A DNA stretch of 64,000 bases from NCBI RefSeq assembly GCF_000836725.1, contig NZ_JXTH01000001.1:35259-99258 (forward strand). Reading direction: 5' to 3'. The stretch is from Anoxybacillus thermarum. GTDB lineage: Bacteria > Bacillota > Bacilli > Bacillales > Anoxybacillaceae. The translations under genes were made by a program, and so were the position numbers. The notes beneath the pieces are model-generated. The model did no database searches and was not told the origin of the DNA. It saw only the letters and a list, made by a program, of their open reading frames with translations. Below, one piece after another: positions 43,950-52,573 of the stretch (position 1 is the first letter of the stretch; every line of letters starts with the position of its first letter).

Positions 43950-44588
43950 TTGATTATTCATGTTGTTGCAGGTGGTCCGACAAGCTTTTTGCCTCATTTA
44001 CAGGCGTATGATGGGGAGGACGTATATTGGGTAGGGGTAGATCGGGGGGTGCTCGCGTTGCTTCATGCCGGCATCATGCCAAAACGGGCGTTCGGAGATT
44101 TTGATTCCATCGACGAACAAGAGTTACAACAATTAAAAATGAAATTACCGCATATCGATATATGGCCAGCGGAAAAAGATCAAACCGATACAGACATTGC
44201 ACTTGAGTGGGCGCTTGAACAACAAGCGACAAAAATTCGTTTGTTTGGAGCGACAGGGGGCCGACTTGATCATTTATTCGGAAACGTTCAGCTTTTGTTT
44301 AAAGGAAAAGATGGGCAAATTGAGTTAATTGATCGACAAAATGTTGTGACGCTATATCGCAACGGGGAGCATATCGTTGAAAAAAGAGACGAATACACGT
44401 ATATTTCATTTATTCCTTTGACTCCAATTCGCGCCTTAACGCTTCGTGGATTTAAGTATCCGCTCGATGCATGCGATGTGCCGCTCGGATCAACATTATG
44501 CGTAAGCAACGAACTCATCCATCATTTTGGTACTTTTTCATTCGCTGAAGGCATATTAATGATGATAAGAAGCAAGGATGAAAAATAA
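43950..44588 (+). CDS. thiN: Thiamine pyrophosphokinase
   Basis: Converts thiamine to thiamine diphosphate; 212 aa. Family motifs visible are HVVAGGPTSFLPHL, the metal-binding FGDFDSID and KDQTDTDIALEWA, and GATGGRLDHLFGNVQLL. A TTG start at 43950 is chosen: AAAGGGGGG lies upstream and MIIHVVAGGP agrees with homologues; the long upstream frame overlaps rpe and the terminator. Position between rpe and spoVM matches B. subtilis (yloS). Confidence 0.94.
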   Translation: MIIHVVAGGPTSFLPHLQAYDGEDVYWVGVDRGVLALLHAGIMPKRAFGDFDSIDEQELQQLKMKLPHIDIWPAEKDQTDTDIALEWALEQQATKIRLFGATGGRLDHLFGNVQLLFKGKDGQIELIDRQNVVTLYRNGEHIVEKRDEYTYISFIPLTPIRALTLRGFKYPLDACDVPLGSTLCVSNELIHHFGTFSFAEGILMMIRSKDEK

Positions 44589-44662
44589 ACGCTTCGAGGT
44601 ACGATTTGTGCGGAGATGAATATATTAGTGGCAGAGTGTGCACAGTAGGGGAGGGAATGATC

Positions 44663-44743
44663 GTGAAATTTTATACGATTAAGTTGCCGAAGTTTTTAGG
44701 TGGAATTGTTCGGGCAATGTTGAATTCATTTAAAAAAGGATAA
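44663..44743 (+). CDS. spoVM: Stage V sporulation protein M (26-aa coat anchor)
   Basis: A 26-codon gene too short for most gene finders. The product begins MKFYTIKLPKFLGGIV and ends NSFKKG; it differs from B. subtilis SpoVM only near the C-terminus. It is an amphipathic helix that recognises the convex forespore surface, tethers SpoIVA and inhibits FtsH. The start is GTG, 7 nt after AGGGGAGGG; the ATG at 44657 is too close to that site. A sigma-E promoter would be expected, but I see none that is convincing in 44589-44646. A shared terminator follows. Confidence 0.96.
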   Translation: MKFYTIKLPKFLGGIVRAMLNSFKKG

Positions 44744-44771
44744 AAGCACCAAATGATTGGTGCTTTTTTCT
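44742..44771. terminator. Bidirectional terminator between spoVM and rpmB
   Basis: AAAAGCACCAA pairs perfectly with TTGGTGCTTTT around ATGA; T runs on the plus strand and A runs give T on the minus strand. It serves convergent spoVM and rpmB. Confidence 0.92.
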
Positions 44772-44772
44772 A

Positions 44773-44958
44773 TTACACACGTTCTACTTTTCCGGATTTT
44801 AATGCGCGAGCAGAAACCCAAACGCGCTTTGGTTTTCCGTCAACTAAAATGCGAACTTTTTGAAGGTTTGCTTTCCATGTGCGGCGGCTCGCATTCATTG
44901 CATGAGAACGAGCGTTTCCGAAAGACTTTTTCTTACCAGTCACAAAGCATTTTGCCAT
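44773..44958 (-). CDS. rpmB: Ribosomal protein L28
   Basis: Large-subunit protein bL28, 61 aa, with the family core [22 protein letters not shown] and [27 protein letters not shown]. It has one cysteine ([10 protein letters not shown]), so it is the zinc-free form. The ATG at 44958 follows GGAGGGAAAC on the minus strand; an in-frame ATG 24 nt upstream would include that site. It runs opposite to its neighbours, as in B. subtilis. Confidence 0.97.
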   Translation of the reverse strand: MAKCFVTGKKKSFGNARSHAMNASRRTWKANLQKVRILVDGKPKRVWVSARALKSGKVERV

Positions 44959-45005
44959 TTTGTTTCCCTCCTCACTTGCCAAACTACGTGCTCAAAACAC
45001 TACTA

Positions 45006-45034
45006 TAATTTATCATACATAAAAACGGATTGCA
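45006..45034 (-). promoter_or_regulatory. Sigma-A promoter for rpmB
   Basis: On the minus strand TTGCAA (45029-45034) and TAAATT (45006-45011) are 17 bp apart, about 50 nt before the rpmB start. Confidence 0.6.
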
Positions 45035-45067
45035 ATACTTCTGACATACTCTTTCAAGAAAATAACC

Positions 45068-45097
45068 TTGACATCCGTTTTCTGTTTCGGGTAAATA
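45068..45097 (+). promoter_or_regulatory. Sigma-A promoter for yloU
   Basis: TTGACA at 45068-45073 and TAAATA at 45092-45097 are 18 bp apart. A better-looking hexamer TATACT lies at 45096-45101, but 22 bp away from the -35. A small inverted repeat AGCTT/AAGCT follows near 45111-45126. Confidence 0.6.
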
Positions 45098-45178
45098 TAC
45101 TATGGGTAGAAGCTTTTAAAAATAAGCTGAGTATAGTACAATGGCGTTAGCTACCTAATCAGAAAGGGGACTTGAGCG

Positions 45179-45541
45179 ATGTCCATTGAATTACAAACAA
45201 AATACGGTCGTGTTGAAATTAGTAACGATGTCATTGCAGCGATTGCTGGAGGAGCGGCAGTCGATTGTTATGGGATTGTCGGCATGGCATCAAAAAATCA
45301 ATTAAAAGACGGTATTGCTGAAATTTTACGCCGTGAAAATTTCGCCAAAGGAATTGTTGTCCGTCAAGAGAACGATGAAGTGCACATTGACTTATACGTC
45401 ATCGTTAGCTACGGTACGAAAATTTCTGAAGTGGCTCATAACGTACAAACGAAAGTGAAGTATACGTTAGATCAAACGTTAGGTTTATCTGTTCAGTCAA
45501 TCAACATCTATGTTCAAGGGGTTCGTGTGACGAATCCGTAG
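45179..45541 (+). CDS. yloU: Asp23/Gls24 family protein YloU
   Basis: A 120-aa cytosolic protein of the Asp23/Gls24 alkaline-shock family: VEISNDVIAAIAGGAAVDCYGIVGMA and IDLYVIVSYGTKISEVAHNVQTKVKYTLDQTLGL. Its biochemical role is unknown; the gene is almost always next to the fatty acid kinase-like yloV, as here, which hints at a membrane or lipid role. The ATG follows AAAGGGG. Its stop lies at the start of the yloV ribosome binding site. Confidence 0.93.
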   Translation: MSIELQTKYGRVEISNDVIAAIAGGAAVDCYGIVGMASKNQLKDGIAEILRRENFAKGIVVRQENDEVHIDLYVIVSYGTKISEVAHNVQTKVKYTLDQTLGLSVQSINIYVQGVRVTNP

Positions 45542-45558
45542 TGAGGAGGAACAAGTCT

Positions 45559-47217
45559 GTGAGAGTGACAACATTAGATGGAAAGCGCTTTGCACAAATG
45601 GTATTGCAAGGCGCGACACATTTAGCGAACAATGCAAAAACGGTAGACGCATTAAACGTCTTTCCTGTGCCAGATGGGGATACAGGGACAAATATGAACT
45701 TGTCGATGACGTCTGGTGCGAAAGAAGTGAAAAATCACGTATCTGACCATATCGGAAAAGTGGCAAGCGCATTAGCGAAAGGACTATTAATGGGGGCGCG
45801 CGGAAACTCAGGCGTTATTTTATCGCAACTATTCCGTGGATTTGCGAAAGCGATTGAACAAAAAAGCGAAATCAATAGCAAAGAGTTTGCTGCCGCGCTT
45901 GAAGCGGGCGTACAAACGGCGTATAAAGCGGTAATGAAGCCGGTTGAAGGAACGATTTTAACCGTTGCTAAAGATGCGGCGAAACGCGCTACTACTGTTG
46001 CGAAAAAAGAAACAGACATGATCGTTGTCATGACGGAAGTATTAAAAGAAGCAAAAGCATCGTTAAAGCGGACGCCAGATTTACTTCCTGTATTAAAAGA
46101 AGTAGGCGTTGTGGACAGCGGTGGACAAGGTCTTGTGTTTGTATACGAAGGATTTTTAGCGGCATTAAAAGGGGAAACGATTGCGGAATCGGAAGCGTTG
46201 TCGATGGAACAACTCGTCCGTACCGAACATCACCGCAACGTGCAAAGCCATTTGAGCGCAGATAATATTGAGTTTGGATATTGTACGGAATTTATGGTGA
46301 AATTTGAGCAAGAAAAAGTAGCGAAACATCCGTTTCAAGAAGAAACGTTTCGCCAAGATTTAAGCCGCTTCGGTGATTCGCTTCTTGTCATCGCAGACGA
46401 TGAATTAGTCAAAGTGCACATTCATGCAGAACAGCCGGGAGAAGTGCTCACGTATGCGCAACGTTACGGAAGTTTAATTAACATTAAAATCGAAAACATG
46501 CGCGAACAGCATGCGAATATTGTCCACGAAAACATGCCGCAACCGAAAAAGCAAGAACGTCTCCCATACGGCATCGTTACAGTAGCGATGGGGGGTGGCA
46601 TTGCTGAATTGTTTAAAAGCATCGGTGCTCATGCGGTCATTGAAGGTGGACAAACGATGAATCCGAGCACGGAAGACATCGTGAAGGCGATTGAAGAAGT
46701 GAATGCCCAAACGGTATTTGTTTTGCCGAATAATAAAAATATTATTTTAGCAGCTCAACAAGCCGCTTCTGTCGCTTCGTGTGATGTTGTCGTCATTCCG
46801 TCAAAAACTGTGCCACAAGGAATGACTGCGTTGCTTTCATTTCATCCTTCCGCAACAAAAGAAGAAAACGAAGAAGCGATGACAGAGGCGCTTCATCGTG
46901 TAAAAACAGGTCAAGTGACGTTTGCTGTCCGCGATACAAATATTGACGGTGTCGAAATTGCGAAAGACGATTATATGGGCATTGCCGATGGGAAAATTGT
47001 CGTCTCCCACAAAGAGCTCATGCATGTCGTTGAAACGTTACTTTCACATATCATTAGCGAAGAAGATGAAATCGTCACCATTCTTTCTGGTGAAGATGCG
47101 ACGGATGAACAAACCGCACATGTCGTTCAATGGATTGAAAAACAATTCCCGGAAGTTGAAGTAGAAACACATCACGGTGGACAACCGTTATATCCGTTTA
47201 TTTTTGCGATTGAATAA
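45559..47217 (+). CDS. yloV: Fatty acid kinase subunit A-like protein (DhaL/DAK domain, YloV)
   Basis: A 552-aa protein. The N-terminal DhaL-type nucleotide domain (about 10-200) has NVFPVPDGDTGTNMNLSM with the metal-binding aspartates and GARGNSGVILSQLFRGF. A middle and C-terminal DegV-like/DAK1-type region follows (YGIVTVAMGGGIAELFKSIGA, VFVLPNNKNIILAAQQAA). In S. aureus the homologue FakA phosphorylates fatty acids bound to a FakB protein. No fakB lies in this window. The start is GTG at 45559, 9 nt after GAGGAGG. Confidence 0.92.
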   Translation: MRVTTLDGKRFAQMVLQGATHLANNAKTVDALNVFPVPDGDTGTNMNLSMTSGAKEVKNHVSDHIGKVASALAKGLLMGARGNSGVILSQLFRGFAKAIEQKSEINSKEFAAALEAGVQTAYKAVMKPVEGTILTVAKDAAKRATTVAKKETDMIVVMTEVLKEAKASLKRTPDLLPVLKEVGVVDSGGQGLVFVYEGFLAALKGETIAESEALSMEQLVRTEHHRNVQSHLSADNIEFGYCTEFMVKFEQEKVAKHPFQEETFRQDLSRFGDSLLVIADDELVKVHIHAEQPGEVLTYAQRYGSLINIKIENMREQHANIVHENMPQPKKQERLPYGIVTVAMGGGIAELFKSIGAHAVIEGGQTMNPSTEDIVKAIEEVNAQTVFVLPNNKNIILAAQQAASVASCDVVVIPSKTVPQGMTALLSFHPSATKEENEEAMTEALHRVKTGQVTFAVRDTNIDGVEIAKDDYMGIADGKIVVSHKELMHVVETLLSHIISEEDEIVTILSGEDATDEQTAHVVQWIEKQFPEVEVETHHGGQPLYPFIFAIE

Positions 47218-47244
47218 AGCGTATTGTTGTAATTGACATACGAT

Positions 47245-47272
47245 AAAGAAGGGGAACGTTCCCCTTCTTTTT
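47245..47272 (+). terminator. Terminator after yloV
   Basis: AAAGAAGGGGAAC pairs with GTTCCCCTTCTTT as a perfect palindrome at about 47245-47270, followed by TT. Confidence 0.88.
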
Positions 47273-47301
47273 CATGAAGATGACAAAGGGGAGAATAAAA
47301 G

Positions 47302-47964
47302 GTGAAATATCGGAGTGTATTTGACATCATTGGCCCGATTATGATCGGTCCGTCGAGTTCGCATACAGCCGGGGCGGTGCGCATTGGCAAAGTCGCACGC
47401 AATTTATTCGGGAGAAAACCAGCATGGGCGGACATTTTCTTTTACGGTTCATTCGCTGAGACGTACAAAGGACACGGAACAGATGTCGCCATCGTCGGCG
47501 GGTTATTAAACTTTGATACGTTTGATGAACGGATGAAAACATCGTTACACATCGCCAAACAAGAAGGGATCTGCATTACGTTTCATGAAGAAGAAGCGAT
47601 TCCCCCTCATCCGAATACAGCCAAAATTCGCATCGGCGATGAAAAAGGGGAGCTCGAGCTTGTCGGCATTTCTATTGGCGGTGGAAAAATTGAAATCATC
47701 GAGCTGAACGGCTTTGAGCTTAAACTTTCTGGACATCATCCTGCACTTTTAATTATGCATAACGATCGTTACGGGGCGATTGCAGGCGTTGCGAATGTAT
47801 TAGCGAAATACGCCATCAATATCGGCCATATGGAAGTATCACGAAAAGAAAAAGGAAAACAAGCGCTTATGACAATTGAAGTAGATCAAAACATTGACGA
47901 CGCGATTGTGGAGCAATTAAAAACGTTGCCACATATTATTGACGTAACAAAAATTGTGGAGTAA
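47302..47964 (+). CDS. sdaAB: L-serine dehydratase, beta subunit
   Basis: With SdaAA deaminates L-serine to pyruvate and ammonia. 220 aa. The catalytic-domain signature IIGPIMIGPSSSHTAGAVRIG is near residues 9-29; a C-terminal ACT-type segment (about 148-220, PALLIMHNDRYGAIAGVANVLA) may bind serine. The start is GTG after AAAGGGGAG. sdaAA follows 23 nt later; the two-gene form is typical of Bacillus. Confidence 0.95.
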   Translation: MKYRSVFDIIGPIMIGPSSSHTAGAVRIGKVARNLFGRKPAWADIFFYGSFAETYKGHGTDVAIVGGLLNFDTFDERMKTSLHIAKQEGICITFHEEEAIPPHPNTAKIRIGDEKGELELVGISIGGGKIEIIELNGFELKLSGHHPALLIMHNDRYGAIAGVANVLAKYAINIGHMEVSRKEKGKQALMTIEVDQNIDDAIVEQLKTLPHIIDVTKIVE

Positions 47965-47987
47965 AGCGGCGCAAAGGGGAGACAACG

Positions 47988-48875
47988 ATGTTTCGAAATG
48001 TAGCAGAACTTGTGGAACGGGCAGAACGCGAACAAATAAAAATTGCAGAAGTGATGATTCGTCAAGAAATGGAAGTGACCGAGCGTAGCCGAGAGGATAT
48101 TGTGGCACAAATGGAGAAAAACTTACAGGTGATGGAACAAGCCGTTATGCGCGGATTAGCGGGCGTTCGCTCTCATTCTGGGTTAACAGGTGGCGATGCG
48201 ACACGCTTACAACAATATATTGCGCGTGGACAATTTTTATCAGGGGAAACGATTTTAGATGCCGTCAGCAAGGCGATGGCAACGAACGAAGTGAACGCGG
48301 CGATGGGGATGATTTGTGCGACACCAACAGCAGGATCAGCTGGTGTCGTTCCAGGCACATTATTTGCGGTGAAAGAAAAACTTCAACCGACACGCGAACA
48401 AATGGTTGAATTTTTATTTACAGCTGGAGCATTCGGGTTTGTAGTCGCAAACAATGCATCTATTTCTGGTGCGGCAGGCGGTTGCCAAGCAGAAGTTGGA
48501 TCAGCGGCAGGCATGGCAGCAGCAGCGCTCGTCGAAATGGCTGGTGGCACGCCGAGACAAGCGGCAGAAGCGATGGCTATCGCTTTAAAAAATATGCTTG
48601 GACTTGTCTGTGATCCGGTCGCGGGTTTAGTTGAGGTACCGTGCGTAAAACGAAACGCGATCGGAGCGGCGAATGCGATGATCGCTGCCGATATGGCGCT
48701 TGCTGGCATACAAAGCCGCATTCCGTGCGATGAGGTCATTGAAGCGATGTTTCGCATCGGTCAAACGATGCCGATTGCATTAAAAGAAACAGCACAAGGA
48801 GGGTTAGCGGCCACGCCGACTGCTCGCAAATTAGAAGCGCGCATTTTCGGCAAGCCGAATGAGAAACGTGAGTGA
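47988..48875 (+). CDS. sdaAA: L-serine dehydratase, alpha subunit
   Basis: Iron-sulfur catalytic subunit, 295 aa. It has CATPTAGSAGVVPGTL (a cluster cysteine and serine-binding residues), GGCQAEVGSAAGMAAAA and GLVCDPVAGLVEVPCVKRNAIGAANA, giving the three cysteines expected to hold a [4Fe-4S] cluster. AAAGGGGAG lies before the ATG. It overlaps the recG start by 17 nt. Confidence 0.95.
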   Translation: MFRNVAELVERAEREQIKIAEVMIRQEMEVTERSREDIVAQMEKNLQVMEQAVMRGLAGVRSHSGLTGGDATRLQQYIARGQFLSGETILDAVSKAMATNEVNAAMGMICATPTAGSAGVVPGTLFAVKEKLQPTREQMVEFLFTAGAFGFVVANNASISGAAGGCQAEVGSAAGMAAAALVEMAGGTPRQAAEAMAIALKNMLGLVCDPVAGLVEVPCVKRNAIGAANAMIAADMALAGIQSRIPCDEVIEAMFRIGQTMPIALKETAQGGLAATPTARKLEARIFGKPNEKRE

Positions 48876-50916
48876 CGTATTACAACAACCAGTCACAGCG
48901 ATTAAAGGAATTGGAGAAGAAACAGCCATAGCGCTTCATGACATGGGAATTGATACGATTGAACAACTGTTGTATCACTTCCCTTTTCGTTATGAAGATT
49001 ATCGCATATGTGCATTAGAAGAAGCAAAGCACGATGAAAAAATAACGATTGTCGGCAAAGTGTACAGCGAGCCTACCCTTACGTATTATCAACGCAAAAA
49101 GTCGCGATTAACGTTTCGTGTGCTTGTAGACCGTTTTTTAGTGACGGCTGTTTGCTTTAACCAACCTTATTTAAAAAAGAAACTAGCTTTGCACGAGACG
49201 GTGACGTTGACAGGAAAGTGGGATAAACATCGCCAAACAATTACGGTGCAACAGCTTCATATCGGTGAAATGAAACAACAAAAGGAAATCGAACCGGTCT
49301 ATTCGACGCGTGGCGACTTAACGGTGAAAGGGATGCGCCGTTTTATAGCGCTCGCTTTACAACAATACGGCGATGCGATTGTCGACCCGTTGCCTTGCGA
49401 ATTGCTGCAAACATATCGGCTCGTATCTAAACGTGATGCGATACGAGCGATTCATATGCCGCTTTCGCACGAGCAGCTGAAACAAGCGCGACGGCGACTC
49501 GTTTATGAAGAATTTTTACTTTTTCAATTAAAAATGCAAGCGTTAAAAAAATATCGCCGTGAACAGTCACCGGGCATTGCGCATCGTTTTTCAGATGAAC
49601 AGCTTCAATCGTTTATTCAATCGCTTCCTTTTCCGCTCACAAATGCACAACAGCGGGTTGTGCGTGAAATTGTTCAAGATTTAAAGTCGCCATATCGGAT
49701 GAATCGGCTATTACAAGGTGATGTGGGATCAGGAAAAACCGTCGTTGCCGCTATTGTGTTGTATGCAGTATATGTTTCAGGATATCAAGGGGCATTAATG
49801 GTACCGACCGAAATTTTAGCCGAACAGCACGCCGAATCGCTTCGTGCTCTCCTTGAACCGATGGGCATTCGTGTCGAACTATTGACGAGTTCTGTGAAAG
49901 GAAAAAGGCGGAAACAGCTACTTGAACAATTAGCAGCGGGAGACGTTCATGTTGTTGTTGGCACACATGCGCTCATTCAAGATGACGTCAATTTTGCTCA
50001 GCTTGGAGTAGTTATTACAGACGAGCAACATCGTTTCGGTGTCGAACAACGTCGCATTTTACGTGAAAAAGGGCAATCGCCCGATGTGTTGTTTATGACG
50101 GCAACACCGATTCCGCGCACCCTTGCGATTACTGCATTTGGAGAAATGGACGTTTCCGTCATTGATGAAATGCCGAAAGGAAGAAAAAAAATTGAAACGT
50201 ATTGGGTCAAGCACGACATGCTTGAGCGTGTCTTTCAGTTTATCGCCAAACAAGTTGAGGCAGGTCATCAAGCATATGTGATTTGCCCATTGATTGAAGA
50301 GTCGGAAAAGCTTGATGTTCAAAATGCGATCGACGTTCATGCGATGTTAACGCACTATTATAAAGGACGGTATCGCATCGGATTGATGCACGGCCGTTTA
50401 TCTTCAGAAGAAAAAGAAGAAGTGATGCGTGCGTTTAGTGTAAATGATATTCATATTTTAGTATCTACAACCGTTGTGGAAGTTGGGGTAAACGTCCCGA
50501 ACGCGACGGTCATGGTCATTTACGATGCCGATCGATTCGGCCTTGCCCAACTCCATCAGTTGCGCGGGCGAGTGGGGCGCGGACAAGCCCAATCGTATTG
50601 TATTTTAGTTGCCGATCCAAAGTCGGAAACCGGAAAAGAGCGCATGCGCATTATGACGGAAACGAACGACGGATTTGTGCTGTCTGAAAAAGATTTAGAA
50701 CTGCGCGGGCCGGGCGACTTTTTTGGCACGAAACAAAGCGGCATGCCTGAGTTTCGTCTCGGGGACCTCATCCACGACTATCGCATTTTAGAAGTAGCAC
50801 GACAAGATGCAGCCCGCCTCATCGATTCCCCTGCCTTTTGGCGGGACGAAAAATACGCCCTTCTTCGCGAACATTTACAACAATCAGGCATTTTAAGCGG
50901 TGAAAAATTAGATTAA
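48859..50916 (+). CDS. recG: ATP-dependent DNA helicase RecG
   Basis: A 685-aa SF2 translocase that reverses stalled forks and processes Holliday junctions. The N-terminal wedge (OB) domain includes IVGKVYSEPTLTYYQRKKSRLTF. Helicase motifs are LLQGDVGSGKTVVAAIV (Walker A), DEQHRFGVEQR, MTATPIPRTLAI and QLRGRVGRG. The ATG at 48859 lies inside sdaAA; a GTG at 48868 is possible. It is the last gene before the fatty-acid regulon promoter. Confidence 0.97.
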   Translation: MRNVSDVLQQPVTAIKGIGEETAIALHDMGIDTIEQLLYHFPFRYEDYRICALEEAKHDEKITIVGKVYSEPTLTYYQRKKSRLTFRVLVDRFLVTAVCFNQPYLKKKLALHETVTLTGKWDKHRQTITVQQLHIGEMKQQKEIEPVYSTRGDLTVKGMRRFIALALQQYGDAIVDPLPCELLQTYRLVSKRDAIRAIHMPLSHEQLKQARRRLVYEEFLLFQLKMQALKKYRREQSPGIAHRFSDEQLQSFIQSLPFPLTNAQQRVVREIVQDLKSPYRMNRLLQGDVGSGKTVVAAIVLYAVYVSGYQGALMVPTEILAEQHAESLRALLEPMGIRVELLTSSVKGKRRKQLLEQLAAGDVHVVVGTHALIQDDVNFAQLGVVITDEQHRFGVEQRRILREKGQSPDVLFMTATPIPRTLAITAFGEMDVSVIDEMPKGRKKIETYWVKHDMLERVFQFIAKQVEAGHQAYVICPLIEESEKLDVQNAIDVHAMLTHYYKGRYRIGLMHGRLSSEEKEEVMRAFSVNDIHILVSTTVVEVGVNVPNATVMVIYDADRFGLAQLHQLRGRVGRGQAQSYCILVADPKSETGKERMRIMTETNDGFVLSEKDLELRGPGDFFGTKQSGMPEFRLGDLIHDYRILEVARQDAARLIDSPAFWRDEKYALLREHLQQSGILSGEKLD

Positions 50917-50922
50917 AAGTGG

Positions 50923-50970
50923 TTGAAATGTCATCTTGGGTGTTATATACTACTATTAGTACCTAGTAAT
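50923..50970 (+). promoter_or_regulatory. fapR promoter with FapR operator
   Basis: TTGAAA at 50923-50928 and TATACT at 50946-50951 are 17 bp apart. ATTAGTACCTAGTAAT at 50955-50970 is an imperfect inverted repeat (ATTA and TA match TA and TAAT) that fits the known FapR box core TTAGTACC; it covers the expected transcription start near 50958. FapR without malonyl-CoA would block this promoter, so the operon is autoregulated. Confidence 0.87.
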
Positions 50971-50991
50971 AATTCGGATGGTGGATCGAAA

Positions 50992-51576
50992 ATGAGAAGA
51001 AATAAACGAGAACGGCAACGATTACTGCAAGCAACGATCGAAGAAAACCCATTTATTACAGACGAACAGCTTGCCGAAAAATTTTCAGTCAGCATTCAAA
51101 CGATCCGCCTCGATCGCCTGGAACTGTCGATTCCGGAGTTGCGCGAGCGCATTAAACATGTCGCTGAGCGCACATTTGCTGACGAAGTAAAGTCGTTGCC
51201 TATTGAAGAAGTGATCGGAGAAATCATTGATATACAGTTAGACGAAAGTGCTATTTCAATTTTTGATGTAAAAAAGGAACATGTATTTCAACGAAATCAA
51301 ATTGCGCGAGGACATCATTTATTTGCACAAGCGAATTCGCTTGCTGTAGCTGTCATTAACGATGAATTAGCTTTAACGGCAAAAGCGAACATTCGTTTTA
51401 TGCGTCCCGTCAAAGAAGGGGAGCGCGTCGTCGCGAAAGCGAAAGTAAAAAACTTAAATGAAAATGGGCGCACAGTCGTTGAAGTGAATAGCTACGTTGG
51501 TCAAGAGCTTGTTTTTCAAGGAGAATTTCACATGTATCGTTCAAATGTTGTCAAAAAGGATGGAGAAGAAAAATGA
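50992..51576 (+). CDS. fapR: Fatty acid and phospholipid synthesis repressor FapR
   Basis: Malonyl-CoA-responsive repressor, 194 aa. An N-terminal DeoR-like helix-turn-helix ([25 protein letters not shown], about 18-45) is joined by a helix to a hot-dog domain (about 80-190) with [39 protein letters not shown], the acyl-CoA pocket. The ATG at 50992 follows GGTGGATC. It heads the fapR-plsX-fabD-fabG operon, and plsX overlaps its end by 4 nt. Confidence 0.97.
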   Translation: MRRNKRERQRLLQATIEENPFITDEQLAEKFSVSIQTIRLDRLELSIPELRERIKHVAERTFADEVKSLPIEEVIGEIIDIQLDESAISIFDVKKEHVFQRNQIARGHHLFAQANSLAVAVINDELALTAKANIRFMRPVKEGERVVAKAKVKNLNENGRTVVEVNSYVGQELVFQGEFHMYRSNVVKKDGEEK

Positions 51577-52562
51577 AAATCGCAATCGATGCCATGGGAG
51601 GCGATCACGCTCCGAAAGAAGTCGTGATCGGTGCACAAAAGGCGATTGAGCATTTTCACGATATTGAAATTACGCTTGTCGGGAATGAGACGCTCATTCG
51701 CCCATATATCACAAACGATGAACGACTATCGATCATTCATACAGAACAAGTCATTGAAGCAACAGACGAACCTGTTCGTGCCGTTCGCCGTAAAAAAGAG
51801 GCGTCCATGGTATTAATGGCAAACGAAGTGAGCGAAGGGCGCGCTCATGCGTGTATTTCGGCAGGAAATACAGGAGCTTTAATGGCAGCAGGGTTGTTTA
51901 TCGTCGGTCGCATAGACGGCATTGATCGTCCTGCCTTAGCTCCGACGTTGCCAACGATTGATGGAAAAGGATTTGTGTTGTTGGACGTTGGCGCAAACGT
52001 TGATGCCCGCCCAGAACATATATTGCAATATGCGTTAATGGGCGCAGCATATGCCGAAAAAGTGCGCGGTGTTGCTCGCCCGCGCGTCGGTTTATTAAAC
52101 GTAGGAACAGAAGATCAAAAAGGAAATGAATTATCAAAAAAAGCGTTTCAACTTATCAAAGAGACGCCGCTAAACTTTATCGGCAACGTGGAAGCGCGCG
52201 ATTTATTAGAAGGAGTAGCTGACGTCGTCGTCACGGATGGGTTCACCGGCAACGTGGCATTAAAAACAATTGAAGGAACGGCGATCGCTGTTTTTTCGAT
52301 GTTAAAATCGGCGCTGACAAGCGGAGTAGTAAGTAAAATAGCCGCGCTTGCTTTAAAGCCACAGCTTATGCAATTAAAGAAAAAGATGGATTACGCTGAA
52401 TACGGTGGGGCAGCGTTGTTCGGGTTACGTGCACCTGTCATTAAAGCGCACGGTTCATCGGATGCCCACGCTATTTTTCATGCCGTACGCCAAGCGCGTG
52501 ATATGGTCGCCAACGAAGTCGTACAAACGGTGAAACAATCGATCGCGGAAATTACAAAATAA
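51573..52562 (+). CDS. plsX: Phosphate acyltransferase PlsX
   Basis: Makes acyl-phosphate from acyl-ACP for phospholipid synthesis at the membrane; 329 aa. Family motifs: [20 protein letters not shown] at the N-terminus, [21 protein letters not shown], and [20 protein letters not shown] short amphipathic segment near [15 protein letters not shown] matches the membrane-binding loop of B. subtilis PlsX. It overlaps fapR (ATGA); fabD follows after 11 nt. Confidence 0.97.
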   Translation: MKIAIDAMGGDHAPKEVVIGAQKAIEHFHDIEITLVGNETLIRPYITNDERLSIIHTEQVIEATDEPVRAVRRKKEASMVLMANEVSEGRAHACISAGNTGALMAAGLFIVGRIDGIDRPALAPTLPTIDGKGFVLLDVGANVDARPEHILQYALMGAAYAEKVRGVARPRVGLLNVGTEDQKGNELSKKAFQLIKETPLNFIGNVEARDLLEGVADVVVTDGFTGNVALKTIEGTAIAVFSMLKSALTSGVVSKIAALALKPQLMQLKKKMDYAEYGGAALFGLRAPVIKAHGSSDAHAIFHAVRQARDMVANEVVQTVKQSIAEITK

Positions 52563-52573
52563 GAGGTGCTATG

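Noticed and set aside
44757..45008. An 83-aa plus-strand ORF opposite rpmB
   Set aside because: It is the antisense of the clear L28 gene and starts in the shared terminator.
45068..45101. TTGACA and TATACT 22 bp apart before yloU, the same hexamers and spacing as spoIIG
   Set aside because: A TAAATA box 18 bp from the same -35 is a simpler reading, no 0A-like boxes are nearby, and yloU is a housekeeping gene; kept only as a curiosity.
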